Below are positions 17,370-25,224 of a DNA stretch of 64,000 nucleotides, one piece after another; the stretch's first letter is position 1; the number at the start of each line of letters is the position of its first letter. Below the pieces are notes generated by a model. The model made no database searches. It had not been told where the DNA came from and saw only the letters and a program-made list of their open reading frames with translations. The stretch is from CAVVSD01 sp963757125 (lineage in GTDB: Bacteria; Actinomycetota; Thermoleophilia; Solirubrobacterales; Solirubrobacteraceae): contig CAVWQP010000005.1 of assembly GCA_963757125.1 (NCBI GenBank), forward strand, positions 124,001 through 188,000. Reading direction: 5' to 3'. A program made the translations under genes and the position numbers.

Positions 17370-17381
17370 CATGATCGCCCC

Positions 17382-19195
17382 ATGACCAGCGGCGGCCTGC
17401 CCGTCTTCGCGCCGCCGCACATCGGCGCCGAGGCTCGCGACGACGGGACCGTGGTGCTGCAGGGCGACGACCTCGCCCCGTACGCGCCGAGCATGGCGCA
17501 CCTCTTCCGCGCCGGCGCCGCGGCCCATCCGGAGCGCGTCCTGGCGACCCAGCCGGCGGCGGCGGCGGCCGGTCCTCGCTGACCTGGGGCGAGGCGCGGG
17601 AGCAGGCGGACGCGATCGCCCAGTCCCTGCTCGATCGCGGGCTCGGACTCGACCGGCCGCTCGTCGTCCTGTCGGGCAACTCGCTCGAGCACCTGGTGCT
17701 CATGCTCGGCGCGTTCACCGCCGGCGTGCCGATCGTGTCGCTGAGCACGGCCTACTCGCTCCTGAGCCGCGATCACGCGCGGGTGCGCGAGATCGTGGAC
17801 CTGTGCACGCCCGGGCTCGTGTTCGCCGACGACGGCGACGCGTACGCGCGCGTGCTCGAGGTCGTCCGGCCCGACGTGCCTGCGCAGGCTGTGGGCATCG
17901 GCGAGCTGGTGCGGACCGCGCCGACCCGCGCGGTCGACGAGGCCCTCGCCGCGCTGGGCCCGGACACCGTCGCCAAGATCGGGTTCACCTCGGGCTCGAC
18001 CGGCCTGCCGAAGGGCGTGCTGACGACGCACCGCATGCTGTGCTCCAACCAGCAGGCGCTGGGACAGGTCTGGCCGTTCGTGCGGGAGGAGCCCCCGGTG
18101 CTCGTGGACTGGCTCCCGTGGAGCCACACGTTCGGCGGCAACCACAACCTGGGCCAGGTCATCGCCTTCGGCGGGACGCTGCACATCGACGACGGCAGGC
18201 CGGTCCCGCAGCTGTTCGACCGCACCGTCGCCGCGCTGCGCGAGCACCCGCCGACCGTCTACTACAACGTCCCGGCGGGGTACGCGCTCCTCGTCCCGCG
18301 CCTGGAATCGGACCGCGAGTTCGCGGAGCGCTTCCTCTCCCGCCTGCGCTTCATGTTCTACGCGGCCGCCGCGCTGCCCGAGGCGCTGTGGGCCCGGCTG
18401 CGGGCGGTCGCCGACGACGTCGGCGACCACGACATCCCCCTCACCGCCTCGTGGGGCATGACCGAGACGGCCCCCGGTGCGACGACCGCGCACTTCGACA
18501 CGGCGCGCTGCGGGTGCATCGGCGTCCCGCTGCCGGGCGTCACGCTCAAGCTCGCGCGCGCCGGCGACAAGCACGAGATCCGGCTGCGAGGCCCGAACGT
18601 CACGCCCGGCTACCACCGCAACCCGGAGGCGACCGCGGCCGCCTTCGACGACGAGGGCTACCTGCGCACGGGCGACGCCGCGCGGCTCGTCGACCAGGGC
18701 GACCCTGCGCAGGGCCTCATGTTCGACGGCCGGCTCAGCGAGGACTTCAAGCTGGCGAGCGGCACGTGGGTCACCGTCGGACGGCTGCGCACCGCGCTCG
18801 TCTCGGCCGCCGGCGTGCTGCGCGATGCCGTGATCGCCGGGCACGACGGCGACTACGTCGCCGCGCTCGCCTGGGTCGACCCCGCCGAGGCGCGCAGGGT
18901 CTGCGGCGCCGACGAGGACCTCCCGCTGGACGACCCCAGGCTGCGCGACCACCTCGTGCGCGGGCTGGAGACCCTGAACGACGGGGCAGGGTCGGCGGGT
19001 CGCATCGAGCGACTCCTCCTGCTCGAGACGCCCCCGAGCCTGGACGGCGGGGAGATCACGGACAAGGGCTACGTCAACCAGCGGCGGGTGCTGGACCTGC
19101 GCGCCCAGGACGTCGCGCGGCTGCTCGCGGAGCCGCCCGGCGCATCCGTCATCACGGCGGCGGCACGGTCCCCCCGGTCTCCAGCGCCCGCCTGA
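17382..19195 (+). CDS. Feruloyl-CoA-synthase-type aryl-CoA ligase, frameshifted
   Basis: This AMP-forming ligase resembles feruloyl-CoA synthase. The first 60 codons (PSMAHLFRAGAAAHPERVLATQ) are in one frame. The rest, SSLTWGEAREQADAIAQSLL onward, is in another, so the frame is lost in a GCG-repeat near 17555-17570. The later part has FTSGSTGLPKGVLTTHRMLCSNQQ, VDWLPWSHTFGGNHN, TASWGMTETAP and DGRLSEDFKLASGTWV, all strong for the Fcs family. It activates hydroxycinnamate-like acids as CoA thioesters. The C-terminal end overlaps the convergent thioesterase by 44 bp. Frame loss could be a base-calling error. Confidence 0.8.
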
Positions 19196-19571
19196 CGTCG
19201 TCCGGCCACGGCGTGGCCTCGCGGGTGGTGCGATCGATGAGGCAGACGGTGATCGACGCGGTGGCGGCGACGCCCTCCGCGGCGCCGATGACGACGGCGT
19301 AGCGCATCGACGTGCGGCCGACGGCCTCGACGGCGAGCTCGACCTCCACGCGGTCGTAGAACCGCAGGGGCCGCTGGAACTCCGCGGACACCGCGACGCG
19401 CGGCGTCGCGCCGAACGTGATCTCGGCGATCCCGAGCCCGTCGTGCAGCGCCGCCTCCGCGGCCTCCGCGAAGCGGAACACGGTCGTCCAGTGGTAGATG
19501 CCGGCCGCGTCGGTGTCCATCCACTCGACGCGGCGGGCGATGGTCACGCGCGCTCTCTGGGTGTCGGTCAT
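19152..19571 (-). CDS. Hotdog-fold acyl-CoA thioesterase (4-hydroxybenzoyl-CoA thioesterase-like)
   Basis: This 139-residue hotdog protein carries RRVEWMDTDAAGIYHWTTVFRFAEAAEAAL, where the Asp of MDTDAAG is the catalytic residue of the 4HBT group. RPLRFYDRVEVELAVEAVGRTS follows. It should release CoA from an aryl- or short acyl-CoA, preventing sequestration of CoA during aromatic degradation. It is convergent with, and overlaps, the end of the ligase gene, and is divergent from paaX with 29 bp between the starts. Confidence 0.85.
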   Translation of the reverse strand: MTDTQRARVTIARRVEWMDTDAAGIYHWTTVFRFAEAAEAALHDGLGIAEITFGATPRVAVSAEFQRPLRFYDRVEVELAVEAVGRTSMRYAVVIGAAEGVAATASITVCLIDRTTREATPWPDDVRRALETGGTVPPP

Positions 19572-19600
19572 GCCTGTTTCCGTGTGTAAGGTCGAGCGGC

Positions 19601-20434
19601 ATGAACGACCAGCTCCGACGCCGGTCCGTGGGTGCCCCGGCCGCGCGCTCGGTGCTGCTCACGGTCCTGGGCGAGTACGTCATGCCGCGGGGCGACGCAC
19701 TGTGGCAGGAGACGCTGATCGACGCCCTCGGGACGTTGGGCTACAAGCCCCAGGCGGCCCGCCAGGCGCTCTCCCGGAGCGTCACCGCGGGGTGGCTGCG
19801 GGCCGAACGGGTCGGCCGCCGCTCGCGGGTGGAGCTCACGGCGGAGACGAGCGCGATGCTCGAGTCGGGCGCGCGCCGGATCTACGCCTTCGGATCGCCC
19901 TGGGAATGGGACGGGCGTTGGCTCGTCGTCGTCCTCCGGGTGCCGGAGGAGCGCCGCGACGTGCGCCATCAGGCGCGCACGCAGCTCGCGTGGGCCGGCT
20001 TCGGCTCGCTGGGCGGCGGGCTGTGGATCAGCCCCCACGCCGAGCGCGAGGAGGAGCTGCGCGGCCTGTCGGGCGAGGGCTCGGCGGCGGAGCTCCTGTC
20101 GCTGCGCGCGGAGTTCGGCTCGCTGGGTGATCCCCGCAAGATCGTCGAGGAGGCCTGGGATCTCGACGCGGTGTCCGCCGCCTACACGACGTTCATCGAC
20201 GACTTCGCGCGCCGGCGTCCGCGGACGCCGGAGGCGGTCTTCGCCGCCCAGACGATGCTCGTGCACGAGTGGCGCAAGTTCCCGTTCCTGGACCCGGATC
20301 TCCCCGCGGAGATGCTCCCGGCCGCCTGGCCGCGCGAGCCCGCACACGATCTCTTCACCGAGCGGCACGACGCATGGAGCACGATCGCACGGGACTACTT
20401 CGGCTCGCTCGAGGCCGAGCGCCGCGCGGCCTGA
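19601..20434 (+). CDS. paaX: PaaX-family transcriptional regulator
   Basis: The 277-residue protein has the PaaX layout. The N-terminal winged helix is ARSVLLTVLGEYVMPRGDALWQETLIDALGTLGYKPQAARQALSRSVTAGWLRAERVGRRS. The core has WEWDGRWLVVVLRVPEERRDVRHQARTQLAWAGFGSLGGGLWISP. The C-terminal helical domain ends in RDYFGSLE. PaaX represses phenylacetate genes and is released by phenylacetyl-CoA. It is placed beside the paa oxygenase genes, with which it is convergent and overlaps (20395-20434), so they are the likely targets. Confidence 0.9.
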   Translation: MNDQLRRRSVGAPAARSVLLTVLGEYVMPRGDALWQETLIDALGTLGYKPQAARQALSRSVTAGWLRAERVGRRSRVELTAETSAMLESGARRIYAFGSPWEWDGRWLVVVLRVPEERRDVRHQARTQLAWAGFGSLGGGLWISPHAEREEELRGLSGEGSAAELLSLRAEFGSLGDPRKIVEEAWDLDAVSAAYTTFIDDFARRRPRTPEAVFAAQTMLVHEWRKFPFLDPDLPAEMLPAAWPREPAHDLFTERHDAWSTIARDYFGSLEAERRAA

Positions 20435-20589
20435 TCATCGCGCGGGTCGTCGAAGTCGTCGCGGATCGCCTCGAAATGCGAGTTGCACGCGTTGCACACC
20501 CATTGCGCGGTGATCATCTGCCCGCCCCACTGGCCGACCCGCTCGACCTCCCCGGCGTCGCAGAACGGGCAGATCGGCGCGCCGCTCAC
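20395..20589 (-). CDS. Small zinc-ribbon protein, probably the split C-terminal domain of PaaD
   Basis: A 64-residue protein with APICPFCDAGEVERVGQWGG and QWVCNACNSHFEAIRDDF: two CxxC pairs about 25 apart form a zinc ribbon. The same pattern (CPxC, then Glu and Gly residues, then CxxC and a terminal aromatic) is known at the C-terminus of longer PaaD proteins (about 165 residues). The PaaD of this operon (113 residues) lacks it. GTG start overlaps the paaC stop (GTGA). The 3' end overlaps paaX by 40 bp in the convergent direction. Confidence 0.7.
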   Translation of the reverse strand: MSGAPICPFCDAGEVERVGQWGGQMITAQWVCNACNSHFEAIRDDFDDPRDDQAARRSASSEPK

Positions 20590-21293
20590 GGCGTCCAGCG
20601 CCGCCGGTCGGGGTCCCAGCCCCTCCAGTCGACCGGCTCGGGCAGCGTGATCGACACCCCCTCGCGCGCGAGGAGCTCCACGACCCGGGAGCGCACCTCC
20701 TCGCGCTGATGGGTCGCGTCGTGGGCGACGAGGCCGGCGTCGACGGCGGCGGCGAACCCGGGATCGCCGGCGGGCCCGCCCCAGCGCGAGGCGTGTTCCC
20801 AGGCCTCGGCGAGCCGCGCCACGAACAGGTCGCGCTGCGCATCCCCCGACCGGCACAGCCGCCGCGCCCAGGCCTCGGCGTGGACCCGGTGCGAACCCTC
20901 CTCCTGGAGGATCTTGCGCGCGCGCTGGGCCATCTGGGTCAGGGTGCTCTCGGTCGTCTCGGCGACGAACGTCGTCAGCACCCCGTCGACGAGCACGTTG
21001 GCCGCGATGAACGCGGTCCAGTCCACCAGCCCCGCGTCCAGGAGCGCCAGGCGGCGGCCGGCGTCGACCTCGGCGTCGTGGACGCCGAGTGCCTTGAGGA
21101 CGGGATACGTGGAGCGCGAGTGGCCGAGCTCGTCCTGGGCCATCGCCGCCGCGGCGACGGCGGACTCGAGGGTGGGCGCACTGACCGCCCAGTCGGCGTA
21201 CGCGCGGCCCAGCGCGGCCTTGTTGTCGGCGAGCGAGCCGACGAGGGAGATCATCGCCCCCTCGGCCGTCGTCGGCGGAGCGGTGGTCGTCAT
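20586..21293 (-). CDS. paaC: PaaC-like subunit of aromatic-CoA monooxygenase
   Basis: This is a 235-residue ferritin-like helical subunit. It has MAQDELGHSRSTYPVLKAL and KILQEEGSHRVHAEAWARRL, the two ExxH-like pieces of the PaaA/PaaC fold. PaaC is the structural partner of the PaaA oxygenase in the phenylacetyl-CoA 1,2-epoxidase complex. Its start overlaps the paaB stop, its stop overlaps the zinc-ribbon start, and length is close to E. coli PaaC. No PaaE reductase gene is present in the window, so its electron source is unknown. Confidence 0.88.
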   Translation of the reverse strand: MTTTAPPTTAEGAMISLVGSLADNKAALGRAYADWAVSAPTLESAVAAAAMAQDELGHSRSTYPVLKALGVHDAEVDAGRRLALLDAGLVDWTAFIAANVLVDGVLTTFVAETTESTLTQMAQRARKILQEEGSHRVHAEAWARRLCRSGDAQRDLFVARLAEAWEHASRWGGPAGDPGFAAAVDAGLVAHDATHQREEVRSRVVELLAREGVSITLPEPVDWRGWDPDRRRWTP

Positions 21294-21490
21294 GCCCTGA
21301 TCGCCTCCCGGATGGCGCTGCGCGGGACGATCACCATCTCGATCCACGGCTGCTCGTCGTAGATCGAGCGGGCGGAGACGACCGCCAGGTCCTCGTCCTC
21401 CTCCGTCACGGTGCCGACGTGGTGCAGCGGGTCGGCGTACTCCTTGCGGGCGAAGACCTCCCAGACGGCGTCGCGGCTCTCGAGGGTCAT
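21290..21490 (-). CDS. paaB: PaaB-like subunit
   Basis: The 66-residue protein reads WEVFARKEYADPLHHVGTVTEEDEDLAVVSARSIYDE, the PaaB signature. It is shorter than E. coli PaaB (about 95), so it appears trimmed at the C-terminus. PaaB links the PaaAC heterodimers in the epoxidase. It overlaps paaD upstream and paaC downstream by 4 bp (ATGA both). Gene order is paaA, paaD, paaB, paaC, reading leftward. Confidence 0.85.
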   Translation of the reverse strand: MTLESRDAVWEVFARKEYADPLHHVGTVTEEDEDLAVVSARSIYDEQPWIEMVIVPRSAIREAIRA

Positions 21491-21828
21491 GCGACGATCC
21501 CCAGGCCGCGCATGGTCTCGCGGGCGTCCTCGCGGATGCGGCTGCGGGTCCACACGGGGTCCCACACGACCTCGATGCGCACCGCGTCCACATCGGGCTC
21601 ACGCAGCAGCCGCTCGCGGATGTCGTCCTCGATGAAGTCCATGGCCGGACATCCCATCGCGGTGAAGGTGAGCTCCAGGTCGACGCTCCGCTCGGCCTCC
21701 AGGTAGCGGATCGAGACGATGAGCCCCATGCCGACGACGGAGACCGGGATCTCCGGGTCCTCGACGTCGCGCAGGGCCGTCCACAGGCGCGCCTCGACCT
21801 CCTGGGCCGGCGTGAGCGGGCCGGTCAT
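21487..21828 (-). CDS. paaD: PaaD-like protein, DUF59 domain only
   Basis: A 113-residue protein that consists only of the DUF59/MIP18 domain: LRDVEDPEIPVSVVGMGLIVSIRYLE, FTAMGCPAMDFIEDDIRERL, and WDPVWTRSRIREDARETMRGLGI. Family members help insert the iron centre of the PaaABC oxygenase. The C-terminal zinc-ribbon seen in longer PaaD proteins is missing here and appears as a separate gene at 20395-20589. It overlaps paaA upstream and paaB downstream by 4 bp. Confidence 0.85.
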   Translation of the reverse strand: MTGPLTPAQEVEARLWTALRDVEDPEIPVSVVGMGLIVSIRYLEAERSVDLELTFTAMGCPAMDFIEDDIRERLLREPDVDAVRIEVVWDPVWTRSRIREDARETMRGLGIVA

Positions 21829-22790
21829 GCGGCGACCCCCAGCCGTCCGCGATACCCGCGCTGGAGACGGTCGACGTACTCCTGGTTCATCGGCCCGCGG
21901 CCCTTCCAGCGGATCATGACCTCCTCCCAGGAGATCGGCCCGTCCTCGAGCAGCCACCGCTTGCGCTCCTCGTCGAAGCGAGCAGGGAACGGGCAGTCGA
22001 TGACCCACCGCTCCTCTCCCTCGTCCCAATGCGCGGGGACGTGCAGGCCGACCTCCTCCACGAAGGGCACGACCTCGCCCATCCACGTCTGGCGCAGCTC
22101 GTCGTTCGTCATCCCCTTGAAGCCGTACTCGAGCTGGATGCCGTGGCGCTTGCGGTCGTCGGGCAGGCCGAACCACTCGAGCGTGAGGATGAACATCCAG
22201 TCCAGCGACGCCTGGAGCCGAGGCTTCTCCGCCGGGTCGGCCGCGAGCTTCTTGACCCACGTGCGTCCGTGACGCAGGTGGAAGGTCTCCTCCTTGTCGA
22301 CCTTGGCGAGCGCGCGCTTCCAGGGCCCGAACGTGCTCGACCGGTGGACGTCGGAGAGCAGGACGAACCCGGCCTGGTCGTAGAGCGCGTTGGCGAGCAC
22401 GAGCTCGCCCCAGTTGTCGAGCGGGACGTCGAAGGCGTACGGGTACTTGAACGCCGCGGCATCGCGCTCGTAGATCAGCCGGTTCATGTCGACGCCCAGG
22501 TCGCCGAGCAGCCGGTAGCCGATGTGGGCGTGCGCGAGCTCGTCCTGGATGATCGAGATCGCGGAGCCGTAGTTGTTGAGCGCCGGCGCGTGCTGGGCCG
22601 CCCGGAGGTAGGACGGCGCGCTGACGAGCTCGGTGTCGGCCGACACGGTGAGGATGCGGCGGATCCCGCGCAGGTACTCGGGGGACATGTGCTGCAGGCC
22701 CTCGACGAGCTTGCCCTGCGCGAGGTGCTCGCGGACCTCGTCCTCGGTCCGGGTCGCGAGCTCCTCGACCTCCGGCGCGGATGGCGGCAT
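21825..22790 (-). CDS. paaA: PaaA-like oxygenase subunit with di-iron site
   Basis: The 321-residue protein is the catalytic subunit. Di-iron ligands are visible in QDELAHAHIGYRLLGDLG and KVDKEETFHLRHGRTWV, with TWMGEVVPFVEEVGL further on. It forms a ring epoxide on an aryl-CoA in aerobic hybrid catabolism; phenylacetyl-CoA is the classic substrate, but the neighbours suggest another could apply. Preceded by GGGAG before ATG 22790. The start is divergent from the ligase gene at 22901. Confidence 0.9.
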   Translation of the reverse strand: MPPSAPEVEELATRTEDEVREHLAQGKLVEGLQHMSPEYLRGIRRILTVSADTELVSAPSYLRAAQHAPALNNYGSAISIIQDELAHAHIGYRLLGDLGVDMNRLIYERDAAAFKYPYAFDVPLDNWGELVLANALYDQAGFVLLSDVHRSSTFGPWKRALAKVDKEETFHLRHGRTWVKKLAADPAEKPRLQASLDWMFILTLEWFGLPDDRKRHGIQLEYGFKGMTNDELRQTWMGEVVPFVEEVGLHVPAHWDEGEERWVIDCPFPARFDEERKRWLLEDGPISWEEVMIRWKGRGPMNQEYVDRLQRGYRGRLGVAA

Positions 22791-22900
22791 TGGTCTCCCT
22801 CTCCTCGTCCTCAGGTGCCGACGTGTGACACTTGACTGACGGACGACAACGTATAGTCTACCCCTGCAGGCGGTCAAGCATCGGTGAGGAGGAGAGATCG
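22791..22900. promoter_or_regulatory. Divergent promoter region between paaA and benzoate-CoA-ligase-like gene
   Basis: The 110-bp gap has sigma70-like elements in both directions. For the leftward paa operon, TTGACC (22877-22872) lies 16 bp from TATACG (22855-22850). For the rightward ligase operon, TTGACT (22832-22837) precedes TATAGT (22852-22857) by only 14 bp, or TAGTCT (22854-22859) by 16 bp. The overlapping elements imply mutual exclusion or joint control. The region also holds GTGTGACAC, and PaaX is the obvious candidate regulator. Transcription starts are not known. Confidence 0.45.
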
Positions 22901-24448
22901 ATGTCCGTCACGGCCACGCTGCCGGAGCGGTACAACGCGAGCACGATCGTCGACCGCCAGATCGCGGCGGCGAAGGGGCCGAAGATCGCGTTCGTCGCCG
23001 AGGACCGCTCGCTGACGTACGACGCGCTGGCATCCGAGGTCAACCGCGCGGGGCGCCTGCTGCTCGAGCTCGGTGTCGGACGCGAGGACCGCGTGCTGGT
23101 CGTCCTCGACGACACGACCGTCTTCCCCGTCGTCTTCCTCGCGGCGATGCGCATCGGCGCGATCCCGGTGCCCGTCAGCCCGCTCGACCGGGCCGACAAC
23201 TTCCGCCACTACGTCCGCGACTCCTACGCCTCGCTCGTCGTGACCGACGCGGACCGGCTCGAGACGGTGCGCACCGCGCTCGCCGACGAGGACGTCGTCT
23301 ACCTCGCGCGCGGCGCCGGCGGCCCCGGCGTGGTCGATCTGGACGCCGGGATGGCGGCCCAGGACGACCGGCTCGACCCCGCCGCGACCCACCGCGACGA
23401 CATGGCGTTCTGGCTGTACAGCTCGGGGTCGACGGGCAAGCCGAAGGGCGTCGTGCACCTGCAGCACGACATCGAGATCACCTGCGAGAGCTACGCCCGC
23501 AACGTCCTGGCGCTGCGCGACGAGGACGTGACGTTCTCGACGACGAAGCTCTATCACGCGTACGGGCTGGGCAACGGCCTCACGTTCCCGCTGTGGTTCG
23601 GGGCGACCTCGGTGCTCATGCGCGGCAGACCGACGCCCGACCGCCTCCTCGGCACGCTGCGCGAGCGACGCCCGACCGTGTTCTTCTCGGTTCCCGCCCT
23701 CTACGGCGCGCTCTCCCGCGACGCCTCGGCCGACGGCGCGCTCGACTCCGTCCGGCTGTGCGTGTCCGCCGCCGAGGCGTTGTCGCCGGAGATCATCCGG
23801 CGCTGGGGGGAGCGGTTCCGCCTGGAGATCATCGACGGGATCGGCTCGACCGAGATGCTGCACATCTACTGCTCCAACCGTCCGGGCGCGATCGTGCCGG
23901 GCACGACCGGCCATCCCGTCCCCGGCTACGACCTGCGGATCGTCGACGACCAGGAGCGCGTCCTCGACGGGCCCGCCGTCGGCGCGCTCGAGGTGCGCGG
24001 CGACTCGTGCGCGTCCATGTACTGGCACCAGCACGAGAAGACGAAGCGCAGCATGCGCGGGGAGTGGTTCTCCACGGGCGATCGCTACGAGCGGACCGTC
24101 GACGGCGCCTACGCCTACGTCGGCCGCATCGACGACATGCTCAAGGTCGGCGGCCTGTGGGTGTCCCCCATCGACATGGAGCACGTCCTCATGGAGCACC
24201 CGCGCGTGCTCGGGGTCGGCGTCATCGGGATCACCGTCGACGACACGGGCCGTATCGCGGCGTTCGTGGAGTGCGACGGCGAGCCGGGCACGGATCTCCC
24301 GGACGAGCTGCGCGAGTGGTGCCGGGACCGCATGCGGCGCTACGAGTACCCGCACGTCGTGGAGTTCGTGGACGAGCTGCCGCGCACGCTGACCGGCAAG
24401 GTGCAGCGCTTCCGGCTCCGCGAGCGGATGGAGTCGAGCCCGGCGTGA
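22901..24448 (+). CDS. Benzoate-CoA-ligase family AMP-forming enzyme
   Basis: This is a 515-residue acyl-adenylate enzyme. Motif A3 is YSSGSTGKPKGVVHLQHD. Later come YHAYGLGNGLTFPLWFGA, IDGIGSTEMLHIYCSN (A5) and TGDRYERTVDGAYAYVGRIDDMLKVGGLWVSP. The C-terminal Lys is in GKVQRFRLRE. GSTEMLH with YHAYGLGN is characteristic of the benzoate/4-hydroxybenzoate-CoA ligases. It makes an aryl-CoA from benzoate or a related acid. Strong AGGAGGAGA site before ATG 22901. Its stop overlaps the next start (GTGA). Divergent from paaA. Confidence 0.88.
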   Translation: MSVTATLPERYNASTIVDRQIAAAKGPKIAFVAEDRSLTYDALASEVNRAGRLLLELGVGREDRVLVVLDDTTVFPVVFLAAMRIGAIPVPVSPLDRADNFRHYVRDSYASLVVTDADRLETVRTALADEDVVYLARGAGGPGVVDLDAGMAAQDDRLDPAATHRDDMAFWLYSSGSTGKPKGVVHLQHDIEITCESYARNVLALRDEDVTFSTTKLYHAYGLGNGLTFPLWFGATSVLMRGRPTPDRLLGTLRERRPTVFFSVPALYGALSRDASADGALDSVRLCVSAAEALSPEIIRRWGERFRLEIIDGIGSTEMLHIYCSNRPGAIVPGTTGHPVPGYDLRIVDDQERVLDGPAVGALEVRGDSCASMYWHQHEKTKRSMRGEWFSTGDRYERTVDGAYAYVGRIDDMLKVGGLWVSPIDMEHVLMEHPRVLGVGVIGITVDDTGRIAAFVECDGEPGTDLPDELREWCRDRMRRYEYPHVVEFVDELPRTLTGKVQRFRLRERMESSPA

Positions 24449-25191
24449 GGCTCGCCGGCGACCGGGAGATCGAGGTGCTCGATCTGGAGGGCGATCCGGA
24501 CCTGCGGGCCCTCGTCCTCCTGCACGAGGGGCTCGGCTCGGTCGGCCTCTGGCGCGGCTTCCCGCACGCGCTCGCCGAGGCGACCGGCCGGCGCGTCGTC
24601 GCGTTCTCGCGGTTCGGCCACGGCCGGTCGCAGCCGCCCGCCGCCCCGCGGACTCCGGCGTTCTTCCACGAGGAGGCGCTCGACGTCCTCCCCGCTGTGC
24701 TCGACGGGCTGGACGCGCCGGAGCCGATCCTGGTCGGGCACAGCGACGGCGGCTCGATCGCCCTCGTCCACGCCGCGCACCGGCCGGTGACCGCCGTCGT
24801 GCTCGTCGCGCCGCACGTCGTCGTCGAGGAGATGACCCTCGCGGCGATCCGGCGGACGCGGGAGGCGTACGCGACGGACGGTCTGCGGGAGCGCATGGCC
24901 CGCCATCACGACGACCCCGACGCCGCGTTCTGGGGCTGGTGCGACGTCTGGCTCGATCCCGCGTTCCCACGGTGGAGCATCGAGGCCGAGGCCGGCGAGG
25001 TCACCGCGCCGCTGCTGCTCGTCCAGGGCGCCGACGACCCCTACGGCACGCTCGACCAGATCGACCGCATCGAGTCGCGGGCGCGCGGCGAGACGCAGCG
25101 CCTGGTCGTACCCGGCGGCCACAGCCCGCACCTGGAGCACCCAGACGCCGTCGTGGCGCGCATCGCCGAGTTCGCGGCAGGCCTGCCATGA
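24445..25191 (+). CDS. Alpha/beta hydrolase
   Basis: A 248-residue alpha/beta hydrolase with LHEGLGSVGLWRGFP (oxyanion HE/HG), SRFGHGRS, the nucleophile elbow VGHSDGGSIALVHAA, QGADDPYGTLDQI and VPGGHSPHLEHP. It resembles the small carboxyl-ester and ring-cleavage C-C hydrolases (MhpC-like). Starts at a GTG overlapping the ligase stop, so the two are one operon. It could act on an intermediate of the aryl-CoA pathway, or free CoA from a side product; the substrate is inferred only. Confidence 0.85.
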   Translation: MRLAGDREIEVLDLEGDPDLRALVLLHEGLGSVGLWRGFPHALAEATGRRVVAFSRFGHGRSQPPAAPRTPAFFHEEALDVLPAVLDGLDAPEPILVGHSDGGSIALVHAAHRPVTAVVLVAPHVVVEEMTLAAIRRTREAYATDGLRERMARHHDDPDAAFWGWCDVWLDPAFPRWSIEAEAGEVTAPLLLVQGADDPYGTLDQIDRIESRARGETQRLVVPGGHSPHLEHPDAVVARIAEFAAGLP

Positions 25192-25224
25192 CCCGATCAC
25201 GTTCGACGACCAGAGGAGACTGAC

